NCBI GenBank assembly: GCA_907163375.1
Contig: CAJQUW010005566.1
Location: forward strand, 1-64,000
From: Prostheceraeus crozeri
Taxonomy: Eukaryota; Platyhelminthes; Polycladida; Euryleptidae
Direction: 5' to 3'
Length of the DNA: 64,000 nt
Shown here piece by piece: positions 1 to 12,068 of this stretch; positions within the stretch are counted from its first letter, which is position 1; every line of letters begins with the position of its first letter. The translations under genes were made by a program, and so were the position numbers. The notes below the pieces were generated by a model that was given only the letters and a program-made list of their open reading frames with translations, did not search any database and was not told the origin of the DNA.

Positions 1-1065
1 AATGGCAAAAATTACCTCCAAATTAAAGGCTGTCCTATGGGAGCCCATTTTAGTCCCCTTTTTGCGGTTTTGTTTATGCATAGTATTGAAAGTAAAGCTC
101 TGCAACTTTTGAAATCACAGCACAATATATCTCCAAGCATTTATGCTCGATACATTGATGACGTAATTATGGGTCCCTTTGACAAAGATTTCGACTTTGA
201 TGTAATATTAAGAACTTTTAATGGCATCGATGAGAATATTGAATTTACTGTGGAAGTTCCAAAAAACCTTACACTTAATTTCTTGGACATAAGCATCACG
301 GTGAAAGAAGGCAGTATGAATTATAAATGGTTTGAGAAAGAAATACATTCGGGTATTTCACTGCGCAGCGATAGTTACGTGCCTAACCATATCAAAAACA
401 ATTACGTAAATAATAGCATCAACTACGTAAAGAGAAGATGTAGCAACGAAGCTGATTGCAAGGTAGCTTTTAATAAACTTGAAACTAAATTAAGTAAAAA
501 TGGATTTTCAATGAAACGAAAACATAAGAAAAGAAGTAAAAGATGCAAGGAAATACGTAAAAACAGTACGTATTTAAAACTCGGATTTGTTAACGATAAA
601 ACTGATCGTGATATCCGCAAATTAATTAAAAAATGCGAGTTACCGATAAATCTTGTTAGCTCCCCTAATAAAACTTTATATAATGCCTTGAAATTCAAAC
701 AAATAGTAGAAAAAACACGAAAGTTGCCTTGTTTGTGAGAGTTTGCCTAATAAGATGAAGTGTACAGATCGGTTTTTGGTATACAAATTTACATGCCATC
801 ATTGTAAAGATTTCTATATTGGTCAAACCTCGCGTCATTTAAGCATCGTTTTAATGAACACAAGCGTGCTGTAGATAAAGGTAATGTTGATTCGAGTGCT
901 ATGGCAGAACATTGTCTGAAATGTAGATCAAAACGTTTGACTGATTTTGACCTTGAAATTCTTGATAAGTGCAAAGATGCATTGGACACTAGACTGACTG
1001 AAGCTCGTTACATTAAACAGTTGATTCCAAAAATCAATCGAAGAAAAGAGTTGACGGTATTTTAA
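1..1065 (+). pseudogene. Penelope-like reverse transcriptase / GIY-YIG endonuclease
   Basis: The product would copy RNA into DNA and nick the target. What is seen: the RT motif GCPMGAHFSPLFA near base 30, the catalytic YIDD box (ARYIDDVIMG, about base 150-180), and a conserved 'LNFLDISI' segment after it. Further on, a separate block from about base 735 reads 'VYKFTCHHC' and 'FYIGQTSRH', which is the zinc-binding Cys pair and YIG part of a GIY-YIG nuclease. The nuclease tail ends 'EARYIKQLIPKINRR' before a stop at 1063-1065. The family order RT then GIY-YIG is diagnostic of Penelope-like elements rather than LINEs. The start lies outside the window. The RT block and the nuclease tail are not in one continuous frame, so the copy is inactive. 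Confidence 0.85.
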
Positions 1066-1137
1066 ACATCTCTCAACCGATAGCATTGTATATTAGCAGC
1101 CCACATGAGCGGCCAGATCAGTTGGTTTTAGCGAATT

Positions 1138-1177
1138 ACCCCCTGAGGAAGAGCGAACGCTCGAAACGCGTAGGGGT
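1138..1177 (+). ncRNA. hammerhead-ribozyme-like motif of the Penelope element
   Basis: Seen: a five-base outer arm ACCCC, the core CTGAGGA (1143-1149), a stem GAGCG/CGCTC closed by AA (1151-1162), the core GAAA (1163-1166), a minimal stem III (ACGCGT) with A at the expected cleavage position (1172), and the matching outer arm GGGGT (1173-1177). This is the type I hammerhead layout, and very short stem III helices are known for PLE hammerheads, which may work as dimers. One unpaired A at 1150 sits at the base of stem II, so activity is uncertain. The position just 3' of the GIY-YIG frame supports the call. Confidence 0.6.
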
Positions 1178-1789
1178 TGTACATATCTTTTAATTATCTA
1201 TTTTAATCTGGTCAATAAATTTCAAGGAGAGACGAAAGCTGTTTTTAGCATCAACTCAAGTATGAAGAACCTCCTGTTGGCGGCCATCCTGTAAATTGAT
1301 AGTTGATAGATTTAAGTTCAAGTTAAATATTGAATGCAGTAGATGGTTATAGCAAATAAGAAAATTCAATGACTTTTTTCTTCTTTAACATCCGGTGTCT
1401 ATAACTGCTTTCTTCAGTTGAAATTCAAATAATTGCATTCGGACATCAGTTCTACCTTTTCCATTAACTATTGACACAAACTGCAAAATAAATGTCACAA
1501 CTGATTTCAGCGGATAGACATGGTGGATGTAATGCTTATGTTCTATGTTAGTCTCATGATAGGCAGATATCTTTATTATTCCATTCTTAGTGATAGGTCG
1601 ACATCCCAAGCTTTATAATGTACGCTCGCACAATTTTCCATTTCACCAAATCTATTGCGATAAGGGAGAACAATTGCGTGACAATACATCTGTGAAGTAA
1701 TGAACTGCAATTTTTTGGGTATACTTATCAATAATGTCCTCTTTATTCAGAAATTTATATGTGTAGATAAGAAATCGATTATGAAACTG

Positions 1790-2400
1790 ATAGCATTTGA
1801 CACGAGTGATTGACGACATCGCTTCCTCAAACTGCTGTATTCCTTCGATGTCGGCAAAGAGTCACTCCAGCAGATCGAGGGGCTGAATCATCACTGAAGA
1901 TCGACTGGATGCGAGGATCCGTCAGCGCATGATACGGCATTTTCTGTCATGTTTGCGAAGGGACAATATCTCGGGAGTGCCTTCAATCTTTGTATGGAGG
2001 AGAGCATTGTCATAAAGGAGGAAGATGGACTCCTCGAAAAGATGGCCACCTGCTTTGTTAATGAATTTCAAAAAAGAATTTCGTCATTTTCCCTCGACAC
2101 ACATGATATGTAAGAGTTCGAAGTAGGATGGGAGAGACAGCTAGACAAACTATGGAATATTCCCTCTCTGTCCTTCAACTACACGCACTGCCCTTTCTAC
2201 TTGAGATGATCAGCCTTGAGTCCTCGCGGTCCAGATGTTGAATCTGCACTCGTCGGTGAGGATGTTGTGTCACTAAATGCCTTCTCTCATGAACCATAAT
2301 ATGACGTATTTCGCCCTCTCTTCGTTCACCTCAACGATATTCCAGTGAGTGGACACGGATCGCAATAGCTTCAAAGTTGTCAGGCAACCATTGACAGCTT
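1790..2400 (-). pseudogene. Tc1/mariner (IS630-type) transposase remnant
   Basis: Read on the minus strand, several frames carry broken pieces of a DDE transposase. From high to low coordinates they include 'ILTDECRFNIW' (the first catalytic Asp block), 'VERAVRVVEGQRGNIP', 'GKMTKFFFE', and 'ADIEGIQQFEEAMS' near 1810-1860, which fits the C-terminal part of such enzymes. The pieces change frame repeatedly and contain stops, so nothing functional remains. The name of the exact family is uncertain and the limits are approximate. Confidence 0.5.
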
Positions 2401-2813
2401 ACGGCGAGAAATTTACAACTTACGGTGTAAAAATGGCAATTGATATTGCAGTTTGTGTCAATAATAGTGTAAAAGGAATTGTTAACAATTCTTATTGTGC
2501 GTAATTTAGCTATGGCTCAATGTTGAAAAAAGAAGGTAACAATGTATCCGTAATTATGATATCTGTATCTATACATGTGAAAGATATTTGAAGAAATCTC
2601 AGCTAGCGTATATCTGCATATATACCATGATATTTTCCGGTAGTTATTTTCAATGGAATTCCATCAAAAATATCTATGTGTATGGTATTTTCTATTATCA
2701 GACAGGGAATACAGCTAAAATATCCATATGGATATCTATGTGGATACCCACTTCTAAATATGCCAACCTTGTACGTGTATACATGAACATGAGAACTTGT
2801 CACACAGCAATGT

Positions 2814-4131
2814 CTAATTGTTTTTAATGGTACTCGTACCATTATTGATCACGACATTGCAACTGTTGAAATTGAATATGAGAGAGTCTGTTTCACTTCC
2901 ACACGGTTTTGAAACCTTGGATAGAGTTGTTCCATCGAGAATGGCAGAACAGTTTTCCAGGTGAGTATTTGCGTTTCTTTTGTAACATCTGACCCCTGCC
3001 AGACTTCTGTGACCCGCACGTTCCATGATGAGTTGTTCGTCAATGTTGTTCTGATGAAGTCTTGTTGCGCATGTCGCACGAAGGGAATGGTTGCTTTTGC
3101 TGCTTGAATCTATTCCAGCTTGATCACATATTGATTTCATAAATTTGTTAAGCTTGTTCTTGCCTATTGGCTTAGATGTGTACCATCATAAATTGTTTGG
3201 TTTTTTAAAGGTTGCAGATAGAAGCGATTTGAGCTTTGAGGTCGTTTACTGAGGAAAAGCTCCATCAAAGTTCCATGGCATCTTGATCTGTTCGATACAT
3301 TCTCAAAATGTACTACTTCCTTGGTTTTGTGCCTCAAGTTATTCAAACCTCCTGAATTTGTTTTCGAATGTTTTTCACGGTAGACTAGACATCGTTTGCC
3401 GTCACGAACTTCAAAAGAAAATTGCTCAATAAGAAGATGTACGTGTTCCTCACCGCCTCGAAGAGCAAAATTCAATCCATTCAGGTAAAACAGAGCATAT
3501 AACAATGACTGTCCATCGGAGGCCCCATTGCATGATTCCATAATAATTTTTCCTCATTTTCACTCATCACATCAGCCGACTTCGATTTCAAACTGGCACC
3601 GCCTTCAATGGATATTCTCATCGATGAATCAAGACTCACTGTCACCGCTGAAAACTTTTCACCTCGAAAGAAGTCGACTTTTCGTGTAAGCGAAATATGT
3701 GATTGTATTCCCGCAACAATCGACACGAGAGACTGCCTGGGTATCTTTCACCATTTGATTTCCTTACTTCGTGAATGAACTTAGTCATAAGTTGGCATAA
3801 TGCATCATCGGATAAGTCACATGTTTGAATTTACATAATCCAGTCGTTCTTCTCTCCAAGATTCAAATATTTTATTTGCCCATTTATTGCGCTTTTTGGT
3901 GTTCTTGTTTGTCACTGATTTATTCAATTCATTTAGCTCTTGTTGTGAGTAGTTGGCAAATCTGCTGTAATTCGTGTTGTGGTTTTGCAAATCACTTAGT
4001 AGTGGGAACAGATCTTCAATAGTTTCAAATTCATCATATGATATTATATTCGGATCTTGATTGCCGATGAATCCATTAGTGAGGTCTACCAGAAGTTTGA
4101 CAATGCCCAATTTGCCATCCATGTCTGGCAA
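2814..4131 (-). pseudogene. Crypton-type tyrosine recombinase remnant
   Basis: On the minus strand an upstream piece (3817-4131) contains 'NTKKRNKWANKIFESWREER', like the DNA-binding N-terminus of Crypton/DUF3504 proteins. The middle (3164-3541) reads 'LNFALRGGEEHVHL', holding the first catalytic Arg, followed by 'VYREKHSKTNSGG'. The C-terminal piece (2814-3140) reads 'HSLRATCATRLHQNN', 'MERAGHRSLAGVRCYKR', which supplies the HxxR, His and Tyr of tyrosine recombinases. All expected catalytic residues are visible, but they lie in different frames, with a frameshift near 3150 and at least one more near 3550-3800, so the gene is dead. No reverse transcriptase is nearby, which argues against a DIRS element. 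Element ends were not identified. Confidence 0.75.
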
Positions 4132-4408
4132 ATGTTTACACTAAAATTTTCAATGCAACCGAAGTAGATCTATCTGTACGCGTAATAAGAATTCCATGAT
4201 GCGTTGATCACAAACAAATTTACAATTCAAATCAAAGGGAGTTATCTAAATAACTCCCATAAAAAGTATCATGGTATATAGGAGATATTCCATGATATTT
4301 CTGGGTGATATGTAAATATCATGGAATATCTTATACATGTATTCATATCATCGTGTCCGCTTTTTCCTACATTGCTGCCAAGACCATTTCAATTACGCAC
4401 AACAGTAT

Positions 4409-4501
4409 TAACATCTATTTTTTCGGGCAACAATGTAGGGCATTTTCCGGTCGCCTTCAAATGTCCTACATTGTTGCCCTCAAAAATCCAGATTAATGTT
4501 A
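4409..4501. repeat. short foldback element
   Basis: The two halves are inverted copies of each other: 'GGGCAACAATGTAGG' near 4424 faces its complement near 4470, and the outer ends are TAACAT and ATGTTA. About 40-base arms surround a short centre. A perfect small palindrome (GGGAGTTAT / ATAACTCCC) also lies nearby at 4237-4258. This is probably a tiny MITE; no target duplication was seen. Confidence 0.55.
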
Positions 4502-4589
4502 TATTGTGATTTCTGTGTGATGTGACATACACGTAGAGATCAAACCGGAATTCTTCCATAGAAAGTACAGCACCTACCATGAGAACTAA

Positions 4590-5092
4590 TTGAAAAATAG
4601 TTACGAAGTTTTCATTCGCTCATTTTTGATGCACTCGTTTGGGGCTTTTTGTAACGCCTCTCAGCATCTTTTGCAGAAGGTCAAGTGTCTTGAGAAAAGA
4701 TCGATGCGCATAATTGGTTCAGATGTATGTATGACTGAAGATATCATCACTAGTGCTCACAATTCGTGTTACAAACTTTTTCACAGCATTGTGAAGGACG
4801 ATTTGCATCTTCTGCGAGATATGTTCGATGATGTGCCCAGCCATATCACCACTCGTTCTAGAAGATGTCTCAGGGCCCCACGTATACTAACTGCACGTTT
4901 TGCAAATTCTTTTGTTCGTTTCTGCAAATAACTTTTTAATTTTCTTTTAAATTACCTTTACTTAATTTTTTTCTCTGTGACCATTGTAGCTTCTTTCCGC
5001 TTTAAACTATTATCATCGAGTATTATTGTAGCGTTCACCTCATGTACCCACAAGTGAACTCAATAAAGAACTATTATTATTATTATTAAAAT
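4590..5092 (+). mobile_element. LINE 3' end (CR1/Rex1-like), reverse transcriptase C-terminus
   Basis: The reading frame 4590-4931 encodes the end of a non-LTR retrotransposon protein, with 'NASQHLLQKVKCLEKRSMRIIG' and 'RSRRCLRAPRILTARFANSFV', the region after the RT domain that precedes the stop in CR1-like LINEs. After it come a 3' untranslated stretch, an AATAAA signal near 5061 and a terminal run of ATT repeats ending at about 5092, the usual LINE tail. The copy is 5' truncated, as most LINE insertions are. Confidence 0.75.
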
Positions 5093-5296
5093 GCATGCAA
5101 TGTGATGAATGATGATTTTGATTTAATGAAATTCATTCTATTATCCAATTAGTCATGTTAATGAAGATTTAGAATAATACGAATAGCCAAAAATTCGCGC
5201 CCGTAGATTGACAAAGTAGAGTTGTTGAACGAAAAATCCATGTCGCAATTATCTCATAGATTTTGAGTTAAACAACCTCATTGTTGTTTGTTCAGT

Positions 5297-7438
5297 CAGG
5301 GATGTCTTTGAAACATACATGTAGAAAGTGATAGGGACTTCCAACTCTCAGTCTGTAGGATTTAGCTTTGGCCGGTTTGAAAATACAGATTGCAGAATTT
5401 TCATCAAAGATGTTGAGAAAGTACACGGTCGTAAATTGCAGTTTCCACACTGTAAACTGTCACCTCCTAAAAACGAAGAAACCTGCATCCTAAAGCGTGA
5501 CACACTAGAATTTTAGGAGGTTTAGTGAAATAGAGTGCTGACATACTAAAGAGAACAATAACCATAGTGTGCTAGCCTCCTAAAACGCTTTGATTTAGTA
5601 TTTGTTTATTAGTTACGAATAGTGTCTTGCTTTAGTGTGTGGTTTAGGAGGTGCTGGTTTAGAGTGCAATCAGAAATGGAAAAATGGAGACACGTGGATG
5701 AACGCCATTCCTAATATCATTGGTTAATAGAAAACAAGTGCATGACACTGGTCTTACAATACGCCAAAGAATTGAATAAGAAGTGGACATCTGATAGCCA
5801 TGCAATCTATCATTTTTCGATTCATGCATTAACTACACTCTAAACCAGCACCTCCTAAATCACACACTGAAGCAAGACATTAATCGTAACTAATAAAAAA
5901 ATCCTAAAGCAAAGCGTTTTAGGAGGCTAGCGCACTAGTGTTATTGTTCTCTTTAGTATGTCAGCGTTCTATTTCACGCAACCTCCTAAAATTCTAGTGT
6001 GTCGCGCTTTAGGATGCAGATTTCTTCGATTTTAGGAGGTGACAGTTTACAGTGTACCCTACAGGCATTCTTCGTGGAGCATATATTTAGTCACGAAAAA
6101 TTCCAACTGAAAATCAACTGAAAATCGGAATCAGAGAATGTACGGATTTCATGTACAGAGAATGTCGGGTTTAATATCACCGTCAGAAATTCTTGATCAT
6201 GGATGCTTATTGATGAAGGCGTCAAATAGTCTTCCTTCAAGCTTATTCATATTCAATTTCACCCACAATGCTTGGTTTCTAGCATATATTAGACAGATTT
6301 GGGAAATGTGCTGTACTTTATGAAAACTGTGAATGACATATTATCCAATCAATCAAATCATTAGCTGAATGAAGGAATCCAACAAATTTGAATGAAGACC
6401 CAAAAATCCGTGTAGAAATAATTGAGTTGTCTGAAATTGAATTCAATGGGGCAGGTATAGTGCATCACTGATTATTTTGATATCATCAAAATTGTATACA
6501 GCAAACAATAAATAATACTAAATGATTTTTTCTCCAATTTCCACATCCAACTACATTGATGGAAAACATTGAAAACTTCCAAAATATTGGTTCGGAGTCA
6601 GAATCAATAAAAATTTTCAAAAACTGCATATTTTCAAGTTCTCCTGGACAAGTTGTGGTGTGTGATGAGATGAAGATTTTGTCATCTCTTAGATGTTGTG
6701 GAAAACACATTATTGGACATGCTGATGACTCGCGTATAAATAGTCCGTAGTATTCTAGCAATGATGGATAAGTCTTCGCTTCAGAAAACCCATCCGTGCA
6801 TTTGTCATGCATCTCTTACCAGTATCTTCACTGACTTCAAAATTGATCAAACAAATTTTAGAGAGTACTATTGAGATTGTGAAGTCTTTCGGTGGATATT
6901 CATACTTTATCTGAAGACAGATATTCATGTCGCAAATCGAACTCTCTGTTCACTAGTTCAGAAGGATCACAAAAGATCAAACAATTTCTCAGTGAAGCAC
7001 ATTGCCGAACCTCAGCTACGCCACCCTATTTATTATTTTGTCTCGTCCACTGATTGAAGTTTATTAGAAATAATTGGCTTACATCATTTGATCATAAATT
7101 CAGCTGCACAGTCTCAAAACGTCCTATAATACTTTCCATCTATCGTCGTTCGAAAAGAAAGAGAAAATGTGTGTTCTTCAGGCGCTTGACAGTATATCTG
7201 ATAATTGCAATGATGCATCTGCATTTAGATCATTTTCTTGAAATTCGGGAACAATTGAACAACCGCTGTGTAACTGCTCATAATCATATCCAGTTGATTG
7301 GTGAAATATAGGTTCCTGTAACTCATGAAAGCCATATGTCCAGAAACCTAATTATGGCCAGAAAACCGGCCTACGATAAATCCTAGGGATTGAGAGTTGG
7401 AAATCCCTGACACTTTCTATGCTTCATAGACATCCCTG
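5297..7438. mobile_element. non-autonomous hAT-type element
   Basis: Terminal inverted repeats of about 75 bases start CAGGGATGTC at 5297 and end with the complement at 7438. The arms stay alike through a 'CCAACTCTCA' block to a 'GGCCGGTTTT' block. The flanks are GTTCAGT on the left and GTTCAGCT on the right, consistent with an 8-base hAT target duplication that has lost one base. No transposase is recognisable inside; the longest frame (6486-6812, minus) resembles nothing I know. A foldback element at 5447-6055 lies inside it. Confidence 0.65.
5447..6055. repeat. large foldback MITE nested in the hAT element
   Basis: Two arms of about 220 bases (5447-5667 and 5833-6055) are near-complementary and enclose a loop of about 165 bases. 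The ends are ACACTGTAAACTGTCACC and its complement. The motif 'CTCCTAAA' recurs many times inside each arm. No coding potential was seen. The position inside 5297-7438 shows it inserted after that element. A lone copy of the same terminus (ACAGTTTACAGTGT) sits at 10534-10547. Confidence 0.75.
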
Positions 7439-10400
7439 GTTCAGCTATGTTTTACTATTGGGAGTAGCACTTGCATAATTTTGATATCTATTACATCACA
7501 AAATCCTACTCACGCTAAACAAAACTAGTTTTGTGAAAGTCAAGTTACAGGGTAGTGCTTTCGTGGTGTGCATGTGTGGTGTGATATGACGTGCAAGAAA
7601 TATTAAGCATACAGCTATTATTAGAAGTAACTGTGAAAATCCTTTTTTCTTTTACAAAGAAGACAAAAATTGATACGATTTGATAAAAATTTCCCAAGGT
7701 CAATTAGTAAAATTGTTCTTACTGTGTATTAGAGTACCTATATAAGAATGCTTCGCTAAAATTTTCGGTTGTAAGTAAAGTTATCAATTTAAAGCGAACA
7801 CTACATAGCATTCTACAATATGTTGTCACTACCGGCTCCGGTTCAGATTTGCATTCACTTAGCGTCAGGTACAATTAGAGACCTGAAATCAAACTTAATA
7901 GCTTAAAATGAGGAACTTTACTCGAGCACAGGCACTCGAAATATCCCAATATGCTCAAATACATACAACGATTAATATTACAATTTAAGAAACATGCCCG
8001 AATACTTTTCCGATACCCGAAGTTTTTGAGAAATGAGAGTAGGAACACTGGATTTCTCAATGATAAAAGTGTACATTGCAATGTATAACTGCGAGCACAT
8101 TTGAGAGGAAAGCAATGACTATGTGTAAAGAAAAGGCTGCGTTAGCAGTCGAGTCTGATAGTCATTGTTGTAGACTTAAGTGTCCAGCAATGAGATTTTA
8201 TCTAACTTAGAAATTGCCTTCCCATTAATTTTAATATCAGAAATCAGTGATATTTAATGTTTACTGTTCAGCAATGAAGATCATTTTACTAAATCCCATA
8301 GCATTTGAACCAGAGGAGAAAGTAGTTCCGAGTACATGCGTACTAAAGTACACAGGTACTCTGGTATAGTGCTAATTAATATAACAAACAGTATATACAC
8401 AATGTACATAAATAATACAAATTTCTCCTCACAGTAGAGATATGCAAAGTAGCACCAAATAAGTTCAACAGTATAGGACATAGATAGCAAACATTGAGTA
8501 GTAGATGCACTCAATAATTTAGCAATGAAGAGATGCACTAAATAAAATGGGAGAAACTACTATTAGCATGACAAATGTTCTCATTCACAATCGCTGATGG
8601 TGTCAATAAGTTCATACTGATGCACGTCATATCAGATTATCTGCGATTGCATCAAGAAAGTTATATATTTTTATCATGATCGCAAAACTTGTGGATGAGT
8701 TTTTCAACGTCCTAAGGGTCTGAACAATACTGAAGCAACCAATTGGCATGGTTCCAATTTGCCATTGACATCAGTTTCAAAAAATTGCTTGCATTTTTAC
8801 ACTCTTAAGAAATAACGAGGTGTTGAAATATTGATGGTTGATTGAACACCATTGACGAGTTGGTGCTGAAATATATATTTCTCTGTTTTATAGAAGTCTA
8901 GAAGCAAATAAGTCGTTGGTCACTTTTGACTAACCTTTCTCATCTCTGAGCCGATAAAACAATATCAAAACCCATTCACAAAAATTCATTATATGCTGTT
9001 GAATGCAGAATTGTGGATTTGCCAAATTCATCCGTTATGCAACTTGAACGCTCAATTTTATCCTAAATATGCTCGAGACATCAGTATTCATATTTCAGCT
9101 TGTTGTCTGTTTCATAGAGCATTTTTAGGAAATTATGTATGAAAATTTGCATTGAATCTCTCCAAATCAATTTTCACTTGCACGATGTACGCATTCTATA
9201 AGAAATGTAGAATTCACGCTACAGTATGTGTACAATAAATGAAACTATGGAGCATTAAAATTTGAATTGGCTAACCGTCCGGCAATGAAACAGTCATAGC
9301 TTCTAAGAGAAGTCTACAACAGTGACACTGCGACACATGCATATGTCCATCAATGTCATATTGCTATTGATAAACTAGTCTGCGTGTCGTAGTTATTCAT
9401 TGCTGTTCGAATTCAAACATGCTCACAGTTGCATTGTAATATGATTCTATGGTAAAATCATTGCGATTAGGATTACATGATACATGGAGTGTATACAATA
9501 CACAGATATCATATTACAATGACAATGTAAAAATGTGAGTGTGCTAAATTCGTCAAACGATATTCGTTATGCGATATTCAGTCAGTACATGTAGTATTGA
9601 ATTGCAACAAAGAGGTTAACTTTTGCCAGAAAATACCGGTCCAAAATTTCCGCTAAGGAAGTCACTAATTACATCACTTATATGCATAGGTTGCTGTTGT
9701 TCCTGCTATCAGATGATCTGAAATTGCACATTTATTATTCTGAATAATGCTTGGTACATAAATATCCTATGAGAAGACTAATATCCTTTTGCAAACAGGT
9801 TCAATTTTGTCTCAAGTAAGTTAAGTATTTAATATGCTGAAGTTCCGCTTCTTTCCTCAACAGGAACCACTGCGTATTGGAAGAACTGTCGCGAATCCAG
9901 CCCTATGTGGTAATACAGGACATTATCATCGAGGCCGATGGAGTGGCGGGGGAGGACCGTTTGACTATGAATTTTATTATTTTTTTGCTAGCTTCAATTT
10001 CAAAGACAGACCAGTATCATCTGATGACATGTAATCTTTTGTAATCAAGCTTTTTCCATTCTGAATTTTATCGGCATTTAGCGGGATCAATGTTATTTCT
10101 CGTATTTGTTTTATTTTAATAAACTGACTCAAAATTCATGGTTGTTCTTCAAATATCTCGGGAATGAAATACAATGAAAGAAATGAAAACACGCGCAATA
10201 CACCTCGAACAGAGGGAGAGAGAGAGAGAAATGGGATTTAACTGCATTGAATTTTATGGTTTCAATGAGCTTATGGAAATCTACCTATATCTGTTTAAAA
10301 GAAGTGTATAAAGATAGAAGAATAATTAATCGGGGACGCTCATTGACCGCAACCAAAGTCTCGTTAAGGAAATCAAAATTAAGCAATATAGAGCTGATTC

Positions 10401-10735
10401 CGCTCGGCGCCAATAGGATGCGGATATCGCTTTCGTACGTGCATGTACGAAAGCAAAAATGCACTGGTACATTTTGTTATTCTCGATTTGTACATACGCT
10501 TTCGTAGGGAAAATCTCTTCGCTTTCGTATCGTACAGTTTACAGTGTGACTGTTTGATGCGTAGAACTGCACGATCATTCCAGCTTGATGCAAGAGCTGC
10601 AAAATAGTAGATAGTAAAGTAGCAGTTAGTCGCGTCACAAACAAATCAAATTTCAAAATTTTAACATGAAAATCGATCTGATACGTATACTAATTTTAAA
10701 CGTCAGCATCCATCATTACTAAATAGACCTATCAA
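7439..10735. other. gene-free stretch
   Basis: No gene is supported here; the short open frames have no recognisable features. A small inverted repeat lies at about 9430-9526 (GCATTGTAATATGAT and its complement), a GA run is at about 10212-10230, and a 26-base near-perfect palindrome (GCTTTCGTAC / GTACGAAAGC) is at 10429-10454 with further GCTTTCGTA copies up to 10530. Confidence 0.5.
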
Positions 10736-11691
10736 CAGGGCTGCCGTGGGGATGGGGATTAAATGGGGATCCCCATCCCTATGCTGATAGGATGGGGATT
10801 AATATTTTCCCTATGGGGATCCGCACATATCGGGAATTCTGAGCTTATCACTGTGTCGATAAAATTACTTCATTAATTTAAGTAAATGTACGTACTGTAC
10901 TACATACATTCTGTCGTCAACGTCCAGAAATAGTGTCTCGAGCGCTCAGCTAACTTCAAATGAACCTTGAATTAGAATTAACTATCCACCAGCCACTCAT
11001 GCGGCTTTCGAAGACTCATGAAAACTAGGGATAACGAATAGCTGAGATTCCTGACTTCCCTACAGTACATGAAACTTTATCAGAATATGTTAGTTTATTG
11101 CTTCGACAATTTATAATAAAAGTTGTAAGTAAGTTTTTATAGTAACAATTGTAAGAGTTTTGGTCTTAAGTTTCATGATGTTCTGAATTGTCATATGGAA
11201 AGTAGATGCCCAATGCGTAATCTTTTATAAGCAGATATACTGATCATGATATACTATGTACGGTTGAAATTTATCAAATTATTTTTTTGTTCAGAAATGA
11301 AACAATGTCCTATTGAAGCCAAAGATAGTTAGATAACCATGAAATACCAAGTAATCACTAGGAATAATCATATAGGAATAATTCAACTATGCACAAAATA
11401 CTGAACATTCCAATAGATGCAATCACACTGGGGACATGGAAGGCCCTTCATTAACTTTTATAATACTATATGTAGTACTATATAGCCTTATTCCTATTTT
11501 CATTAATAAGTCTTGAATACTTATCCAAGGTAATAAGTACATACATTTTATTTTCAACATGTAGAACATCGTAATGGTAGGCATATCTTTTGTCCATATG
11601 TAGGAACATGATAACAACTCGTGTGGGGATCTACACACGAATTCCAAGGGGATGGGGTGAGGATACGAAATCCATCCGCACGGCAGCCCTG
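10736..11691. mobile_element. non-autonomous hAT element with perfect 8-bp target duplication
   Basis: The left end CAGGGCTGCCGTGGGGATGG (10736) matches the complement of the right end (to 11691). The element is flanked on both sides by the same 8 bases, CCTATCAA (10728-10735 and 11692-11699), the duplication length typical of hAT transposons. Inside are GGGGAT-rich subterminal repeats and no transposase. It is a 956-base deletion derivative or MITE. A diverged right end of the same kind is present at about 30389-30437. Confidence 0.85.
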
Positions 11692-11828
11692 CCTATCAAT
11701 TATATTACTAATTAAGCTTTTGACCGTTGTCCGGTTAAGTGATTTGATATTTTTATGTTATTGGTTTCCAACGTCTTCAGTGGAAATCGACGTCATCTAA
11801 CAAGGATTGACAGACAAATGGCTTACCA

Positions 11829-12068
11829 CTACACCTTTTCCATTTCTATTTCAGATCTTTCCAAATGAATTTCAGACATTTCCAGATGTATTTCAGATTT
11901 CTCCGATTGAATTTTAGATATCTTCAAAGTTGAGTCCCTGGTAGATATCTGAAATTCAATTGGAGAAATCTGAAATCCATCTACATGTATGTAGAAATGT
12001 CTGAAATTCATTTGGAAAGATTTGAAATCGATTTGGAAATATCTGAAATAGACATGGAGAAGGTGTAG
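11829..12068. repeat. palindromic foldback with internal short repeats
   Basis: The ends CTACACCTT and AAGGTGTAG are complementary, and the whole 240 bases form one hairpin. Both arms are built from a roughly 20-base unit of the type 'TTTCAGA..TTTCCAAATGAA', so the foldback is also a small tandem array. An open frame on the minus strand (11829-12011) is just a translation of this repeat and is not a gene. Confidence 0.65.

Larger units (their letters stand above)
1..1260 (+). mobile_element. Penelope-like retroelement, 3' portion
   Basis: The window opens inside a Penelope-like element (PLE). In order it holds the last part of a reverse transcriptase, a GIY-YIG endonuclease, a short 3' untranslated stretch and a hammerhead-ribozyme-like motif just before position 1180. 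That order is the known architecture of endonuclease-bearing PLEs. The 5' part lies outside the window. The right limit is approximate, because I see no target duplication or clear terminal repeat. The coding region is no longer in one frame, so this copy is a dead remnant. Confidence 0.85.
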
